A stretch of DNA of 64,000 nucleotides from Candidatus Kosakonia sp. 282A-S69 (GTDB lineage: Bacteria > Pseudomonadota > Gammaproteobacteria > Enterobacterales > Enterobacteriaceae), in NCBI RefSeq assembly GCF_029433855.1, contig NZ_JAROAU010000004.1, positions 168,305-232,304 of the forward strand, written 5' to 3'. The position numbers and the translations under genes are program-made. The notes beneath the pieces are model-generated. The model was not told the DNA's origin. It saw nothing but the letters and a program-made list of their open reading frames with translations, and made no database searches. This document shows, piece after piece, positions 9,555 through 18,922 of the stretch. Numbering within the stretch: position 1 is the first letter of the stretch; each line of letters starts with the position of its first letter.

Positions 9555-9584
9555 AACCCCGGTTCAGCAGACCGGGGTTTTTTA
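9555..9584 (+). terminator. Rho-independent terminator after mrcB
   Basis: A 9-bp stem (AACCCCGGT / ACCGGGGTT at 9555-9563 and 9571-9579) is followed by an uninterrupted T run and preceded by an A run, so it could work in both directions. It separates mrcB from the fhu operon. Confidence 0.9.
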
Positions 9585-9742
9585 TTTTGTTCTTTCTGAC
9601 ACATTCAAATAACGCTGCGTTAAATTCCTTTCTTCATGCAATTAACATCCTGCTTTTTCACCGCATAATTCTTCTCTCTGAAGCCCCGCCGGGCGGCTTT
9701 ACGCTTGCTATGCACGGAGCGCTTCGCATATTATTCTGCGGT

Positions 9743-9761
9743 CATAATAATAATTCTCGTT
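9743..9761 (+). promoter_or_regulatory. Fur box upstream of fhuA
   Basis: The 19 bases from 9743 contain two consecutive ATAAT repeats in the spacing of the Fur consensus hexamers (GATAAT GATAAT), with a poor third hexamer. Position, 38 bp before the fhuA start, and the known Fur control of fhu in E. coli support iron-dependent repression of the operon. Confidence 0.65.
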
Positions 9762-9798
9762 TACGTTAACGTTCACTTATTGAATCAGAGATACACTC

Positions 9799-12048
9799 AT
9801 GGCGCGTCCAACAACTGCTCAGCCAGTCACTTTTACGCTGCGTACCGTCGCAGTCGTAGTAGCCACAGCGGTTAGCGGCATGTCTGTTTATGCACAGGCT
9901 GCTACCTCCTCGAAAGAAGACACCATCACCGTGACCACCGCCGCGCCGCAAGAGAGTGCGTGGGGGCCAGCGGCGACCATCGCGGCGAAACATACCGCGA
10001 CCGCGACAAAAACGGATATACCGCTGGAAAAAACGCCGCAGTCCATTTCTGTCGTTACGGCCGAAGAGATCGCGCTGCATCAGCCGAAATCGGCGAAAGA
10101 GGCCCTGAGTTACACACCTGGCGTCAGCGTGGGCACGCGCGGCGCTTCCAATACTTACGATCAGCTCATCATCCGCGGTTTTGCCGCCGATAACCAGAGC
10201 CAGAATAACTACCTCGACGGCCTGAAGTTGCAGGGCAACTTCTATAACGACGCGGTGATCGATCCCTATATGCTGGAACGCGTTGAGTTGCTGCGCGGGC
10301 CAACGTCCGTGCTCTACGGAAAAAGCAGCCCGGGTGGCCTGATGAATATGGTCAGCAAGCGCCCGACCACCATGCCGCTGCATGAGATTCAGTTTAAAGC
10401 GGGCACCCACAGCCTGTTCCAGACCGGGTTTGATTTCAGCGACGCGCTGGATGATGACGGTGTTTACTCGTATCGCCTGACCGGCCTGGCGCGCTCTGCC
10501 AATGCACAGCAGGACGGGAAAAAAGAGCAGCGTTATACCATCGCCCCCTCATTTAGCTGGCGGCCGGATGATAAAACCAACTTCACCTTCCTCTCCTATT
10601 TCCAGAATGAGCCGGACACCGGCTATTACGGCTGGTTGCCGAAAGAGGGAACCGTCGAACCGCTGCCGAACGGCAAGCGTCTGCCGACCAGTTTCAACGA
10701 AGGCGCGAAGAACAACACCTACTCCCGTAACCAGAAGATGGTCGGTTACAGCTTCGAGCATGCTTTCGACGACACCTTTACCGTGCGCCAGAACCTGCGC
10801 TACGCCGAGAACAAAACCTCGCAAAACAGCGTCTACGGCTACGGCATGTGCTCTGATCCGCTCTACACCGCCGAACCGAGTAAAAGCCCCTGCGCCAGTA
10901 TCGCGCCGTCGCAGTGGAACCACTACCTGACGCGTCAGTATGTGATTGACCATGAGAAATTACAGAACTTCTCGGTCGATACGCAGCTGCAAAGCGCGTT
11001 TGCTACCGGCTCTGTCGACCATACGCTGCTGACCGGCGTCGACTTTATGCGTATGCGTAACGACATCGACTCATGGTTTGGCTATGCGGGATCTGTTGCG
11101 CCATCGGATATCTATAACCTCGATCGCGGTGACTTCGATTTCGCTGCCCATGCTGGCCCGTCTGGTGCTTACCGCATTCTTAACCGGCAAAAACAGACTG
11201 GCCTCTATGCGCAGGATCAGGCGCAGTGGGAGAAGGTGCTGGTTACGCTGGGCGGCCGTTACGACTGGGCGAAACAGAGCGCGTTTAACCGCGAGACCGG
11301 TATCACCACCACCCGTGACGACAGGCAGTTTAGCTGGCGTGGCGGCGTTAACTATCTGTTTGATAATGGCGTGACGCCATACTTCAGCTACAGCGAATCT
11401 TTCGAACCGTCGTCAACCGCCGGTGAGAAGGGCGCGATCTTCGCCCCGTCGAAAGGCAAGCAGTACGAAGCCGGTGTGAAATACAGCCCGGGCGATCGGC
11501 CGATTGTGCTGACCGGCGCGCTCTATCAGCTGACCAAGAGCAACAACCTGATGGCCGATCCTGCCGGATCTGTCTGGTCAGTTGAGGGCGGCAAAGTGCG
11601 CTCGCGCGGCGTGGAGCTGGAAGCCAAAGCGGCGCTCTCTGCCAACCTGAACGTAGTCGGCTCCTACACCTATACGCAAGCGGAATACACTACCGACACC
11701 ACACTGAAAGGTAACACCCCGGCGCAGGTACCAAAACATATGGCTTCGCTGTGGGGCGATTACACCTTCTATGATGGCGCGCTCTCCGGCCTGACGCTGG
11801 GTACAGGCGCGCGCTTTACCGGCTCGAGCTTCGGCGATCCGGCGAACTCCTTTAAAGTCGGTAGCGCCACCGTCGTTGATGCGCTGGTGCGTTACGATCT
11901 GGCGCGCCTGGGTATGGCGGGCTCCAGTGTCGCTTTACACGTCAATAACCTCTTCGATCGTGAATATGTCGCCAGCTGCTTTAACAGCTACGGCTGCTTC
12001 TGGGGCGCTGAACGTCAGGTGACGGCAACCGCAACCTTCCGCTTCTAA
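9799..12048 (+). CDS. fhuA: TonB-dependent ferrichrome outer-membrane receptor
   Basis: FhuA imports ferrichrome across the outer membrane using TonB energy and in E. coli is the receptor for phages T1, T5 and phi80, colicin M and microcin J25. A signal peptide ends at about residue 34 (VYAQA). The TonB box DTITV follows at about 41-45, then the plug domain (PQSISVVTAEE, LIIRGFAA, RGPTSVLYGKSSPGGLMNMVSKRP) and the 22-strand barrel, closing with the C-terminal phenylalanine (TATFRF). The loop-4 cysteine pair seen in E. coli is retained but with a longer spacer (CSDPLYTAEPSKSPC). First gene of fhuACDB; 749 aa against 747 in E. coli. Confidence 0.96.
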   Translation: MARPTTAQPVTFTLRTVAVVVATAVSGMSVYAQAATSSKEDTITVTTAAPQESAWGPAATIAAKHTATATKTDIPLEKTPQSISVVTAEEIALHQPKSAKEALSYTPGVSVGTRGASNTYDQLIIRGFAADNQSQNNYLDGLKLQGNFYNDAVIDPYMLERVELLRGPTSVLYGKSSPGGLMNMVSKRPTTMPLHEIQFKAGTHSLFQTGFDFSDALDDDGVYSYRLTGLARSANAQQDGKKEQRYTIAPSFSWRPDDKTNFTFLSYFQNEPDTGYYGWLPKEGTVEPLPNGKRLPTSFNEGAKNNTYSRNQKMVGYSFEHAFDDTFTVRQNLRYAENKTSQNSVYGYGMCSDPLYTAEPSKSPCASIAPSQWNHYLTRQYVIDHEKLQNFSVDTQLQSAFATGSVDHTLLTGVDFMRMRNDIDSWFGYAGSVAPSDIYNLDRGDFDFAAHAGPSGAYRILNRQKQTGLYAQDQAQWEKVLVTLGGRYDWAKQSAFNRETGITTTRDDRQFSWRGGVNYLFDNGVTPYFSYSESFEPSSTAGEKGAIFAPSKGKQYEAGVKYSPGDRPIVLTGALYQLTKSNNLMADPAGSVWSVEGGKVRSRGVELEAKAALSANLNVVGSYTYTQAEYTTDTTLKGNTPAQVPKHMASLWGDYTFYDGALSGLTLGTGARFTGSSFGDPANSFKVGSATVVDALVRYDLARLGMAGSSVALHVNNLFDREYVASCFNSYGCFWGAERQVTATATFRF

Positions 12049-12059
12049 TCTTTCTCTTC

Positions 12060-12079
12060 GGGCACGGTTCGCCGTGCCC
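12060..12079 (+). terminator. fhuA-fhuC intergenic hairpin (possible attenuator)
   Basis: GGGCACGG and CCGTGCCC form a perfect 8-bp stem around a TTCG loop, 11 bases after the fhuA stop and before the fhuC ribosome site. There is no T run, so it is more likely an mRNA-stabilising or partial attenuation element than a full terminator. Confidence 0.55.
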
Positions 12080-12097
12080 TCTGACAAGTTGGCAACC

Positions 12098-12895
12098 ATG
12101 CAGGAAAACAAAACGCTTCCCGATACCACCTTTCAACTCGACGATGTCACTTTCCGCGTGCCGGGACGCACGCTGCTGCATCCGCTGTCGTTGACCTTCC
12201 CGAGCGGGAAAGTGACCGGCCTGATTGGTCATAACGGCTCGGGTAAATCGACGCTGCTGAAGATGCTCGGCCGCCATCAGGCACCCTCTGCGGGCAATAT
12301 TCTGCTCGACGGGCAGCCGCTGGAGAGCTGGAGCAGCAAAGCGTTCGCCCGCAAAGTCGCCTATCTGCCGCAGCAGCTGCCGCAGGCGGAGGGGATGACC
12401 GTGCGCGAACTGGTAGCGATTGGGCGTTATCCGTGGCACGGGGCGCTGGGGCGTTTTGGCGTGGCTGACCGGGAGAAAGTGGAGGAGGCGATTGCGCTGG
12501 TCGGTTTAAAACCGCTGGCGCACCGGCTGGTGGATAGCCTCTCTGGCGGTGAGCGTCAGCGCGCGTGGATTGCCATGCTGGTGGCGCAGGATAGCCGCTG
12601 CCTGCTGCTTGATGAGCCGACCTCGGCGCTCGATATCGCCCATCAGGTCGATGTGCTGGCGCTGGTGCACCGCTTAAGCCAGCAGCGTGGGCTGACAGTG
12701 ATTGCCGTGCTGCACGATATTAATATGGCGGCGCGCTACTGTGACTATCTGGTGGCGCTGCGCGGCGGCGAGATGATCGCCGAAGGGGCACCGGAGGCCT
12801 TAATGCGCGCCGAGACGCTGGAGCAGATTTACGGTATCCCGATGGGGATCCTGCCGCACCCGGCCGGTGCCGCGCCCGTGAGCTTTGTCTACTGA
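12098..12895 (+). CDS. fhuC: Fe(3+)-hydroxamate ABC transporter, ATP-binding protein
   Basis: FhuC powers import of ferric hydroxamates (ferrichrome, aerobactin, coprogen) through the FhuB channel in the inner membrane. The ABC motifs are complete: Walker A GHNGSGKST at residues 44-52, Q-loop LPQQLP, signature LSGGERQR, Walker B CLLLDEPTSALD and the switch histidine in VLHDINMAARYCDYL. The ATG at 12098 gives 265 aa, the E. coli length, and is preferred to an in-frame ATG at 12074 that lies inside the intergenic hairpin. The stop codon overlaps the fhuD start by one base, indicating translational coupling. Confidence 0.95.
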   Translation: MQENKTLPDTTFQLDDVTFRVPGRTLLHPLSLTFPSGKVTGLIGHNGSGKSTLLKMLGRHQAPSAGNILLDGQPLESWSSKAFARKVAYLPQQLPQAEGMTVRELVAIGRYPWHGALGRFGVADREKVEEAIALVGLKPLAHRLVDSLSGGERQRAWIAMLVAQDSRCLLLDEPTSALDIAHQVDVLALVHRLSQQRGLTVIAVLHDINMAARYCDYLVALRGGEMIAEGAPEALMRAETLEQIYGIPMGILPHPAGAAPVSFVY

Positions 12896-13785
12896 TGGCC
12901 GGTATACCTGAAATCAGCCGTCGGCGTTTACTGACGGCGATGGCGCTGTCGCCGCTGCTCTGGCAGATGCGTGGCGCAAAGGCTGCGGGCGTCGATCCGC
13001 AGCGCGTTGTGGCGCTTGAGTGGCTGCCGGTCGAGCTGCTGCTGGCGCTGGGCGTGGCGCCCTACGGCGTCGCCGATGTGCAAAATTACAATACCTGGGT
13101 CAACGAACCGTCGCTGCCGGCGTCGGTGATTGATGTTGGTTTGCGTACCGAACCCAACCTCGAACTGCTGACGCAGATGAAGCCGTCGCTGCTGGTCTGG
13201 TCGGCGGGCTATGGCCCCTCCGAGGCGAAGCTGGCGACCATTGCGCCGGGGCGCGGGTTTACCTTTAGCGACGGCAAAAAGCCGCTGGCGATGGCCCGAC
13301 GCTCGCTGAACGAGATGGCGCAGTTGCTTAACAAAGAGGCGCAGGCGCGTCAGCATCTTGCGCAGTTCGATGCGCTGATGAGCGCTACAAAGCCGCGCTT
13401 TGTCCGGCGCGGCGACCGCCCGCTGCTGATGATTACCCTGCTCGATCCGCGCCATGTGCTGGTGTTTGGCGCCAACTGCCTGTTTCAGGAAGTGCTTGAT
13501 ACCTTCGGCATCCGTAACGCCTGGCAGGGCGAGCAGACCTTCTGGGGCAGCGTGGCGGTCGGCATCGACCGGCTTGCCGCCTATAAAGATGTCGATGTGA
13601 TCTGCTTCGATCACAACAATGAACAGGATATGCAAAACGTGATGGCGACACCGCTCTGGCAGGCGATGCCATTTGTGCGCCAGGGGCGTTTTCAGCGCGT
13701 GCCGGCAGTCTGGTTCTACGGCGCGACGCTCTCTGCCATGCATTTCACCCGCGTGCTGGATAACGCGCTGGGAGGCCGGGCATGA
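12895..13785 (+). CDS. fhuD: Periplasmic Fe(3+)-hydroxamate-binding protein
   Basis: FhuD picks up hydroxamate siderophores in the periplasm and hands them to FhuB. The N-terminus is a signal peptide with a twin-arginine-like pattern (ISRRRLLTAMALSPLLW, arginines 9-11), cleaved near residue 30, so export by the Tat route is possible. The class III binding-protein features follow: VVALEWLPVELLLALGVAPYGVAD at the start of the N lobe and WFYGATLSAMHF near the end. 296 aa, as in E. coli. It overlaps fhuC by one base and fhuB by four (ATGA). Confidence 0.95.
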   Translation: MAGIPEISRRRLLTAMALSPLLWQMRGAKAAGVDPQRVVALEWLPVELLLALGVAPYGVADVQNYNTWVNEPSLPASVIDVGLRTEPNLELLTQMKPSLLVWSAGYGPSEAKLATIAPGRGFTFSDGKKPLAMARRSLNEMAQLLNKEAQARQHLAQFDALMSATKPRFVRRGDRPLLMITLLDPRHVLVFGANCLFQEVLDTFGIRNAWQGEQTFWGSVAVGIDRLAAYKDVDVICFDHNNEQDMQNVMATPLWQAMPFVRQGRFQRVPAVWFYGATLSAMHFTRVLDNALGGRA

Positions 13786-15764
13786 TCCGTCGCTTCTCCC
13801 TCTCATCGGTGCTGCTGCTGGCGGTGCTGTTTATCGTGGCGGCCGGGTTAACCTGGTACAACCTGACCCTTGCCCTGCCGCGCGCTCAATGGGCGCAGGC
13901 ACTGTTTGCGCCGAATATCGACCATATCGATCAGATGCTGTTTCACTACAGCCTGCTGCCGCGCCTGGTGATATCGCTGCTGGTCGGGGCCGGACTTGGG
14001 CTGGTGGGCGTGCTGTTCCAGCAGGTGTTGCGTAACCCGCTGGCGGAGCCGACCACCCTTGGTGTGGCGACCGGCGCGCAGCTCGGGATCACCATCACTA
14101 CGCTTTGGGCGATCCCGGGCGTCATGGCATCGCAGTTTGCGGCGCTGCTTGGTGCCTGCGCCGTTGGCGCGCTGGTGTTTGGCGTGGCGTGGGGAAAACG
14201 ACTCTCCCCGGTAACCTTAATTCTTGCGGGCCTGGTGGTGAGCCTCTACTGCGGGGCGATCAATCAGCTGCTGGCACTGTTTCACCACGATCAGCTGCAA
14301 AGTATGTTTTTATGGAGCACCGGTACGCTGACGCAGACCGACTGGAGCGTAGTGCAACGTCTCTGGCCGCAACTGCTGGGCGGCACGGTGTTAACGCTGC
14401 TGCTGCTGCGCCCGTTGACCTTAATGGGGCTGGATGATGGCGTGGCGCGCAACCTTGGGCTGGCGCTGTCGCTGGCGCGGCTGGCGGCGTTAACGCTGGC
14501 GATTGCCCTCAGTGCGCTGCTGGTGAACGCGGTTGGTATTATCGGCTTTATCGGCCTCTTCGCGCCGCTACTGGCGAAGATGCTCGGCGCACGGCGTCTG
14601 CTGACGCGCCTGATGCTGGCACCGCTGATTGGCGCGCTGATCCTCTGGCTCTCCGATCAGGTGATCCTCTGGCTGACGCGCGTCTGGATGGAGGTCTCTA
14701 CCGGGTCGATGACGGCGCTGATTGGCGCACCGCTGCTGCTGTGGCTGCTGCCGCGCCTGCGCAGTATGAGCGCACCGGCGATGGATGGCGGGGATAAGAT
14801 CCGTCCCGAGCGCGGACATGTGTTGGGGTTTGCGCTGGGCGGCCTGTTATTACTGCTGCTGGCAATGTGGGCAGCACTCAGTTTTGGCCGCGATGCCCAC
14901 GGCTGGCAGTGGGCCAGCGGCGCGCTGCTGGATGAACTGCTGCCCTGGCGCTGGCCGCGCATTATTGCTGCGCTGACTGCCGGGATGATGCTGGCGGTGG
15001 CCGGATGCATTATCCAGCGTCTGACCGGTAATCCGATGGCCAGCCCGGAAGTGCTGGGCATCAGCTCCGGCGCGGCGTTTGGCGTGGTGTTGATGCTCTT
15101 CTTTGTGCCAGGCAACGCCTTTGGCTGGCTGCTGCCTGCCGGAAGTCTTGGCGCGGCGGCAACGCTATTGATCATTATGCTGGCCGCCGGTCGCGGCGGC
15201 TTTTCGCCGCACCGCATGCTGCTGGCTGGGATGGCGCTCAGCACCGCCTTTACCATGCTGCTGATGATGCTCCAGGCGAGCGGCGATCCGCGCATGGCAA
15301 CGATACTGACCTGGATCTCCGGCAGCACTTATCACGCTTCCGGTGAGCTGGTGGTGCGCAGCGCGGTGGTGATGGTGGTGCTGCTGGCATTAACCCCGCT
15401 GTGCCGCCGCTGGCTGATGATCCTGCCGCTCGGCGGGGAGAGCGCGCGCTCGGTAGGGATGGCGCTGACCTCGTCGCGTATTGTGCTGCTGCTGCTGGCA
15501 GCAGCGCTGACAGCGGCGGCGACGATGACCATCGGGCCGCTCAGCTTTGTCGGGCTGATGGCACCGCATATCGCGCGCATGATGGGTTTTCGCCGCACGA
15601 TGCCGCATATGGTTATCTCCGCGCTGGTGGGGGGCGTGTTGCTGGTGTTCGCCGACTGGTGCGGGCGGATGGTGCTGTTTCCGTTCCAGATCCCGGCGGG
15701 GCTGCTCTCGACCTTTATTGGCGCGCCGTACTTTATCTACCTGTTGAGAAAGCAGAGCCGCTAA
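13782..15764 (+). CDS. fhuB: Fe(3+)-hydroxamate ABC transporter permease (fused double subunit)
   Basis: FhuB is the inner-membrane channel of the ferrichrome system. At 660 aa it is twice the size of other permeases of this family because two homologous halves are fused, so one FhuB pairs with two FhuC. Each half carries the family motif region: GVLFQQVLRNPLAEPTTLGVATGAQLG in the first and GCIIQRLTGNPMASPEVLGISSGAAFG in the second, and each ends in a conserved G(F/L)IGLFAP or SFVGLMAPHIAR segment that contacts the ATPase. About 20 membrane segments are expected. It starts inside the fhuD stop by an ATGA overlap. Confidence 0.95.
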   Translation: MIRRFSLSSVLLLAVLFIVAAGLTWYNLTLALPRAQWAQALFAPNIDHIDQMLFHYSLLPRLVISLLVGAGLGLVGVLFQQVLRNPLAEPTTLGVATGAQLGITITTLWAIPGVMASQFAALLGACAVGALVFGVAWGKRLSPVTLILAGLVVSLYCGAINQLLALFHHDQLQSMFLWSTGTLTQTDWSVVQRLWPQLLGGTVLTLLLLRPLTLMGLDDGVARNLGLALSLARLAALTLAIALSALLVNAVGIIGFIGLFAPLLAKMLGARRLLTRLMLAPLIGALILWLSDQVILWLTRVWMEVSTGSMTALIGAPLLLWLLPRLRSMSAPAMDGGDKIRPERGHVLGFALGGLLLLLLAMWAALSFGRDAHGWQWASGALLDELLPWRWPRIIAALTAGMMLAVAGCIIQRLTGNPMASPEVLGISSGAAFGVVLMLFFVPGNAFGWLLPAGSLGAAATLLIIMLAAGRGGFSPHRMLLAGMALSTAFTMLLMMLQASGDPRMATILTWISGSTYHASGELVVRSAVVMVVLLALTPLCRRWLMILPLGGESARSVGMALTSSRIVLLLLAAALTAAATMTIGPLSFVGLMAPHIARMMGFRRTMPHMVISALVGGVLLVFADWCGRMVLFPFQIPAGLLSTFIGAPYFIYLLRKQSR

Positions 15765-15769
15765 AAAAA

Positions 15770-15801
15770 TGCCCGGTGGCGTTAACGCTTACCGGGCCTA
15801 C
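15770..15801. repeat. REP element, inverted relative to its neighbours
   Basis: A palindromic unit with 5' GCCCGGTGGCG and 3' CGCTTACCGGGC arms sits a few bases after the fhuB stop. It is the opposite orientation of the three REP units that follow, giving a BIME-like arrangement. Confidence 0.75.
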
Positions 15802-15822
15802 TAAGGCTGAGAACACAATTTT

Positions 15823-15964
15823 GTAGGCCGGATAAACGTAGCGCCACCCGGCATTTCCCGATGACATCGCGGTTTTTGTAGGCCGGATAAGCGTAGCGCC
15901 ATCCGGCATTTCCCGATGACATCGCGGTTTTTTGTAGGCCGGATAAGCGTAGCGCCATCCGGCA
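15823..15964. repeat. Three tandem REP units (BIME-type array)
   Basis: A 31-bp palindromic REP (GTAGGCCGGATAAGCG ... CATCCGGCA) recurs at 15823-15853, 15878-15908 and 15934-15964 with identical 24-25 base linkers (TTTCCCGATGACATCGCGGT then T run). Units two and three are identical; unit one differs at two positions. The array fills the gap between convergent fhuB and hemL. REP units can stabilise 3' ends of mRNA and bind IHF, gyrase or Pol I. Confidence 0.9.
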
Positions 15965-15985
15965 TTTCCCTATGGCGGCAAGATA

Positions 15986-17266
15986 TTACAGCTTCATGAA
16001 GGCGCGCTTCGCGGCGTCGATGGTGTTATCGATATCTTCAACGCTGTGGGCAACGGACATAAAGCCCGCTTCAAAGGCAGACGGCGCAAGGTAAACCCCT
16101 TCCTCCAGCATCAGATGGAAGAAGCGCTTAAAGCGCTCAACGTCGCACTTCACCACATCCTGATAACGGGTCACGCTCTGCGCATCGGTAAAGAAGAGAC
16201 CAAACATCCCGCCGACGTGGTTAACTACCAGCCCAATACCGGCTTCCTGCGCCGCTTCCAGCAGGCCTTCCGCAAGGCGGGTAGTCAGATCGGTCAGGGT
16301 GGCGTGAATGCCTGGCTGCGCCACTTCATTCAGACAGGCGAAGCCCGCGGCCATCGCAATCGGGTTACCGGAGAGGGTGCCCGCCTGGTAAACCGGCCCG
16401 GTTGGTGCCAGCGCTTCCATCACCTCGCGGCGACCGCCGAAGGCACCTACCGGCATTCCGCCGCCGATGATTTTGCCAAGGCAGGTCAGATCCGGCACCA
16501 CATCGTAGTAGGCCTGTGCGCCCGCCAGCGCGACGCGGAAGCCGGTCATCACCTCATCGATAATCAGCAGGGCGCCAAACTCGTCGCACAGCGCGCGCAG
16601 GCCCGGCAGGAACTCCGGCAGCGGCGGGACGCAGTTCATGTTGCCTGCGACCGGCTCAACGATGATACAGGCGATATCCTGCGGATACTGCTCGAACGCC
16701 GCGCGTACCGAGGCGAGATCGTTATAGGTGCAGGTGAGAGTGTGTTTGGCAAAATCCGCCGGTACACCGGGTGAGTTCGGCTGACCGAGGGTTAACGCGC
16801 CGGAACCCGCTTTCACCAGCAGGCAGTCGGCATGGCCGTGGTAGCAGCCCTCGAATTTGATGATTTTGTCGCGATGGGTAAAGCCGCGTGCGAGGCGGAT
16901 GGCGCTCATCGTCGCTTCGGTGCCGGAGTTGACCATGCGTACCATATCCATGGTCGGAACCAGTTCGGTCACCAGCTCCGCCATTTTCACTTCCATCTCG
17001 GTCGGCGCGCCGAAGCTCAGGCCGCGGCTGGCCGCTTCAATTACCGCATTGCGGATCGCCGGGTGGTTGTGGCCCAGCACCATCGGTCCCCAGGAGCCAA
17101 CATAGTCGATATAGGCTTTGCCGTCGGCATCGTACAGATAAGCTCCGTCAGCGCGCTCGATAAACAGCGGTGTACCGCCAACGCCGGTGAAGGCGCGTAC
17201 CGGTGAATTGACCCCGCCAGGGATAAGCTGTCGCGCTGTATTAAAGAGGTTTTCAGACTTACTCAT
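15986..17266 (-). CDS. hemL: Glutamate-1-semialdehyde 2,1-aminomutase
   Basis: HemL converts glutamate-1-semialdehyde to 5-aminolevulinate, the second step of the C5 haem pathway, with pyridoxamine/pyridoxal phosphate. Class III aminotransferase landmarks are visible: [20 protein letters not shown] (phosphate binding), [17 protein letters not shown] with the ring-stacking Asp, and the PLP lysine in [18 protein letters not shown] near residue 265. 426 aa as in E. coli. It converges on fhuB across the REP array and diverges from clcA. Haem synthesis next to iron uptake is conserved gene order, not an operon. Confidence 0.97.
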   Translation of the reverse strand: MSKSENLFNTARQLIPGGVNSPVRAFTGVGGTPLFIERADGAYLYDADGKAYIDYVGSWGPMVLGHNHPAIRNAVIEAASRGLSFGAPTEMEVKMAELVTELVPTMDMVRMVNSGTEATMSAIRLARGFTHRDKIIKFEGCYHGHADCLLVKAGSGALTLGQPNSPGVPADFAKHTLTCTYNDLASVRAAFEQYPQDIACIIVEPVAGNMNCVPPLPEFLPGLRALCDEFGALLIIDEVMTGFRVALAGAQAYYDVVPDLTCLGKIIGGGMPVGAFGGRREVMEALAPTGPVYQAGTLSGNPIAMAAGFACLNEVAQPGIHATLTDLTTRLAEGLLEAAQEAGIGLVVNHVGGMFGLFFTDAQSVTRYQDVVKCDVERFKRFFHLMLEEGVYLAPSAFEAGFMSVAHSVEDIDNTIDAAKRAFMKL

Positions 17267-17434
17267 GCTTTCATTCCTGGTTGCTGGAAAAAATCGTTGC
17301 CGGTCATTCTATGTGATTAGCGGAAGCGGATGAAAGTTTTGCCGGGAAGAAGGACATATTTTGCAGGGATTTTGCCCGCGACGCGGCGGCAAGGGGTGGC
17401 TACAATACTTCTTTTGTATGACGTATCAGAGCCG

Positions 17435-18841
17435 ATGTCAGAAAACACTCCCTCATTTGAACAGCAGCAGGTTGAACGACGCCGACGCAGAGATATTCTG
17501 CGTCAGATGCTGCAACGTGATAAAACGCCGCTGGCGATCCTCATTGTGGCCGCCGTTGCGGGAACGCTTACCGGGCTGGTGGGCGTCGCCTTTGAAAAGG
17601 CGGTAAATGCGGTGATCAACCTGCGCATCGGCGCGCTGGCGCAGGTAGCGAACAGCGCTGTCGTCTGGCCGCTGGCCTTTATCGCCTCGGCGCTGCTGGC
17701 GATGACTGGCTACTTTTTAGTGCGCCGCTTCGCGCCGGAAGCGGGCGGCTCCGGTATTCCGGAGATTGAAGGCGCGCTGGAAGAGCTGCGCCCGGTGCGC
17801 TGGTGGCGCGTACTGCCGGTGAAGTTTTTCGGCGGCATGGGGACGCTGGGCGCGGGCATGGTGCTGGGGCGCGAAGGGCCAACGGTGCAGATTGGCGGTA
17901 ACGTTGGGCGGATGGTGTGCGATCTCTTTCGCCTGCGCAGCGGCGAAGCGCGCCACACTCTGCTGGCAACCGGCGCGGCGGCGGGGCTCTCCGCGGCCTT
18001 TAACGCGCCGCTGGCGGGTATCCTCTTTATCATCGAAGAGATGCGCTCGCAGTTTCACTACAACCTTATCTCCATCAAAGCTGTCTTTACCGGCGTGATT
18101 ATGTCGAGCATCGTCTTTCGCCTGTTTAACGGCGAAGCGGCGGTCATTGATGTCGGTAAGCTAAGTAACGCGCCGGTGAACACCCTGTGGCTCTACCTGC
18201 TGCTGGGGATGGTGTTTGGCTGTATCGGCCCGCTGTTTAACACCCTGGTGCTGCGTACCCAGGATCTGTTTTTGCGCCTGCACGGCGGGAAGACCGGGAA
18301 ATGGGTGCTGATAGGCGGCCTGATTGGCGGAACCTGCGGCGTGCTCGGCCTGATGGCGCCTGCGCTCTCCGGCGGCGGTTTTGCGCTGATCCCGATTGCT
18401 TCTGCCGGCAATTATGGCGTCAGCGCGCTGCTGTTTATTTTTCTTATCCGCGTGGCGATGACGCTGCTCTGCTTTAGCTCCGGCGCACCGGGCGGAATTT
18501 TTGCGCCGATGCTGTCATTAGGCACGGTGCTCGGCATGGCGTTTGGCTCGGCGAGCATGGCGATTTTCCCCCATTATCAACTTGATGCCGCGACCTTTGC
18601 CGTTGCCGGAATGGGGGCGTTACTCGCTGCCTCGCTGCGCGCGCCGTTGACCGGAATTGTGCTAGTTTTGGAAATGACTGACAATTATCAGCTTATTTTG
18701 CCAATGATCATTACCTGCCTTGGTGCGACACTGTTAGCCCAGTTTTTGGGCGGTAAACCGCTCTATTCCGCCATCCTGGCACGTACGCTTGCCAGGCAAG
18801 AGGCCGCCGCTGACCATGCGCTGCCGCGGGAGAATACTTGA
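17435..18841 (+). CDS. clcA: H+/Cl- exchange transporter ClcA
   Basis: ClcA swaps two chloride ions for one proton across the inner membrane and supports extreme acid resistance. The three anion-pathway signatures are present: [14 protein letters not shown] with the external gating glutamate, and GAPGGIFAP, plus the internal proton glutamate in FIIEEMR and the Cl-coordinating tyrosine in GKPLYSAIL. 468 aa against 473 in E. coli; the cytoplasmic N-terminus is Gln/Arg-rich ([11 protein letters not shown]). The ATG at 17435 aligns with the family start; an in-frame ATG at 17330 would add 35 unlikely residues. It is the antiporter type, since both glutamates are kept. Confidence 0.94.
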   Translation: MSENTPSFEQQQVERRRRRDILRQMLQRDKTPLAILIVAAVAGTLTGLVGVAFEKAVNAVINLRIGALAQVANSAVVWPLAFIASALLAMTGYFLVRRFAPEAGGSGIPEIEGALEELRPVRWWRVLPVKFFGGMGTLGAGMVLGREGPTVQIGGNVGRMVCDLFRLRSGEARHTLLATGAAAGLSAAFNAPLAGILFIIEEMRSQFHYNLISIKAVFTGVIMSSIVFRLFNGEAAVIDVGKLSNAPVNTLWLYLLLGMVFGCIGPLFNTLVLRTQDLFLRLHGGKTGKWVLIGGLIGGTCGVLGLMAPALSGGGFALIPIASAGNYGVSALLFIFLIRVAMTLLCFSSGAPGGIFAPMLSLGTVLGMAFGSASMAIFPHYQLDAATFAVAGMGALLAASLRAPLTGIVLVLEMTDNYQLILPMIITCLGATLLAQFLGGKPLYSAILARTLARQEAAADHALPRENT

Positions 18842-18866
18842 ACGATTTACTACCCTATTGGATAAT
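18838..18866 (+). promoter_or_regulatory. Predicted sigma-70 promoter for erpA
   Basis: TTGAAC (18838-18843, overlapping the clcA stop codon) and GATAAT (18861-18866) are separated by 17 bases, 57 bp before the erpA start. Each hexamer differs from consensus by one or two bases. An IscR site is expected here from E. coli, but I could not identify one with confidence. Confidence 0.6.
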
Positions 18867-18922
18867 AGCCGCCATGATCGGGTCAATATTTGCCCAGGTC
18901 GACGTATTAACGGGAGCAAGAC

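Noticed and set aside
9686-9722. REP-like GC-rich segment upstream of fhuA
   Set aside because: A short inverted GCCCCGCCGGGCGGC-type stretch is visible, but it lacks the REP consensus arms seen at 15823 and 25965.
12928-13806. 292-aa frame antisense to fhuD
   Set aside because: Shadow of fhuD; composition Arg/His/Gln-rich, no motif.
15823-15964. CRISPR-like repeat/spacer pattern
   Set aside because: Repeat and spacer are both identical between units, the repeat is a REP palindrome, and there are no cas genes nearby.
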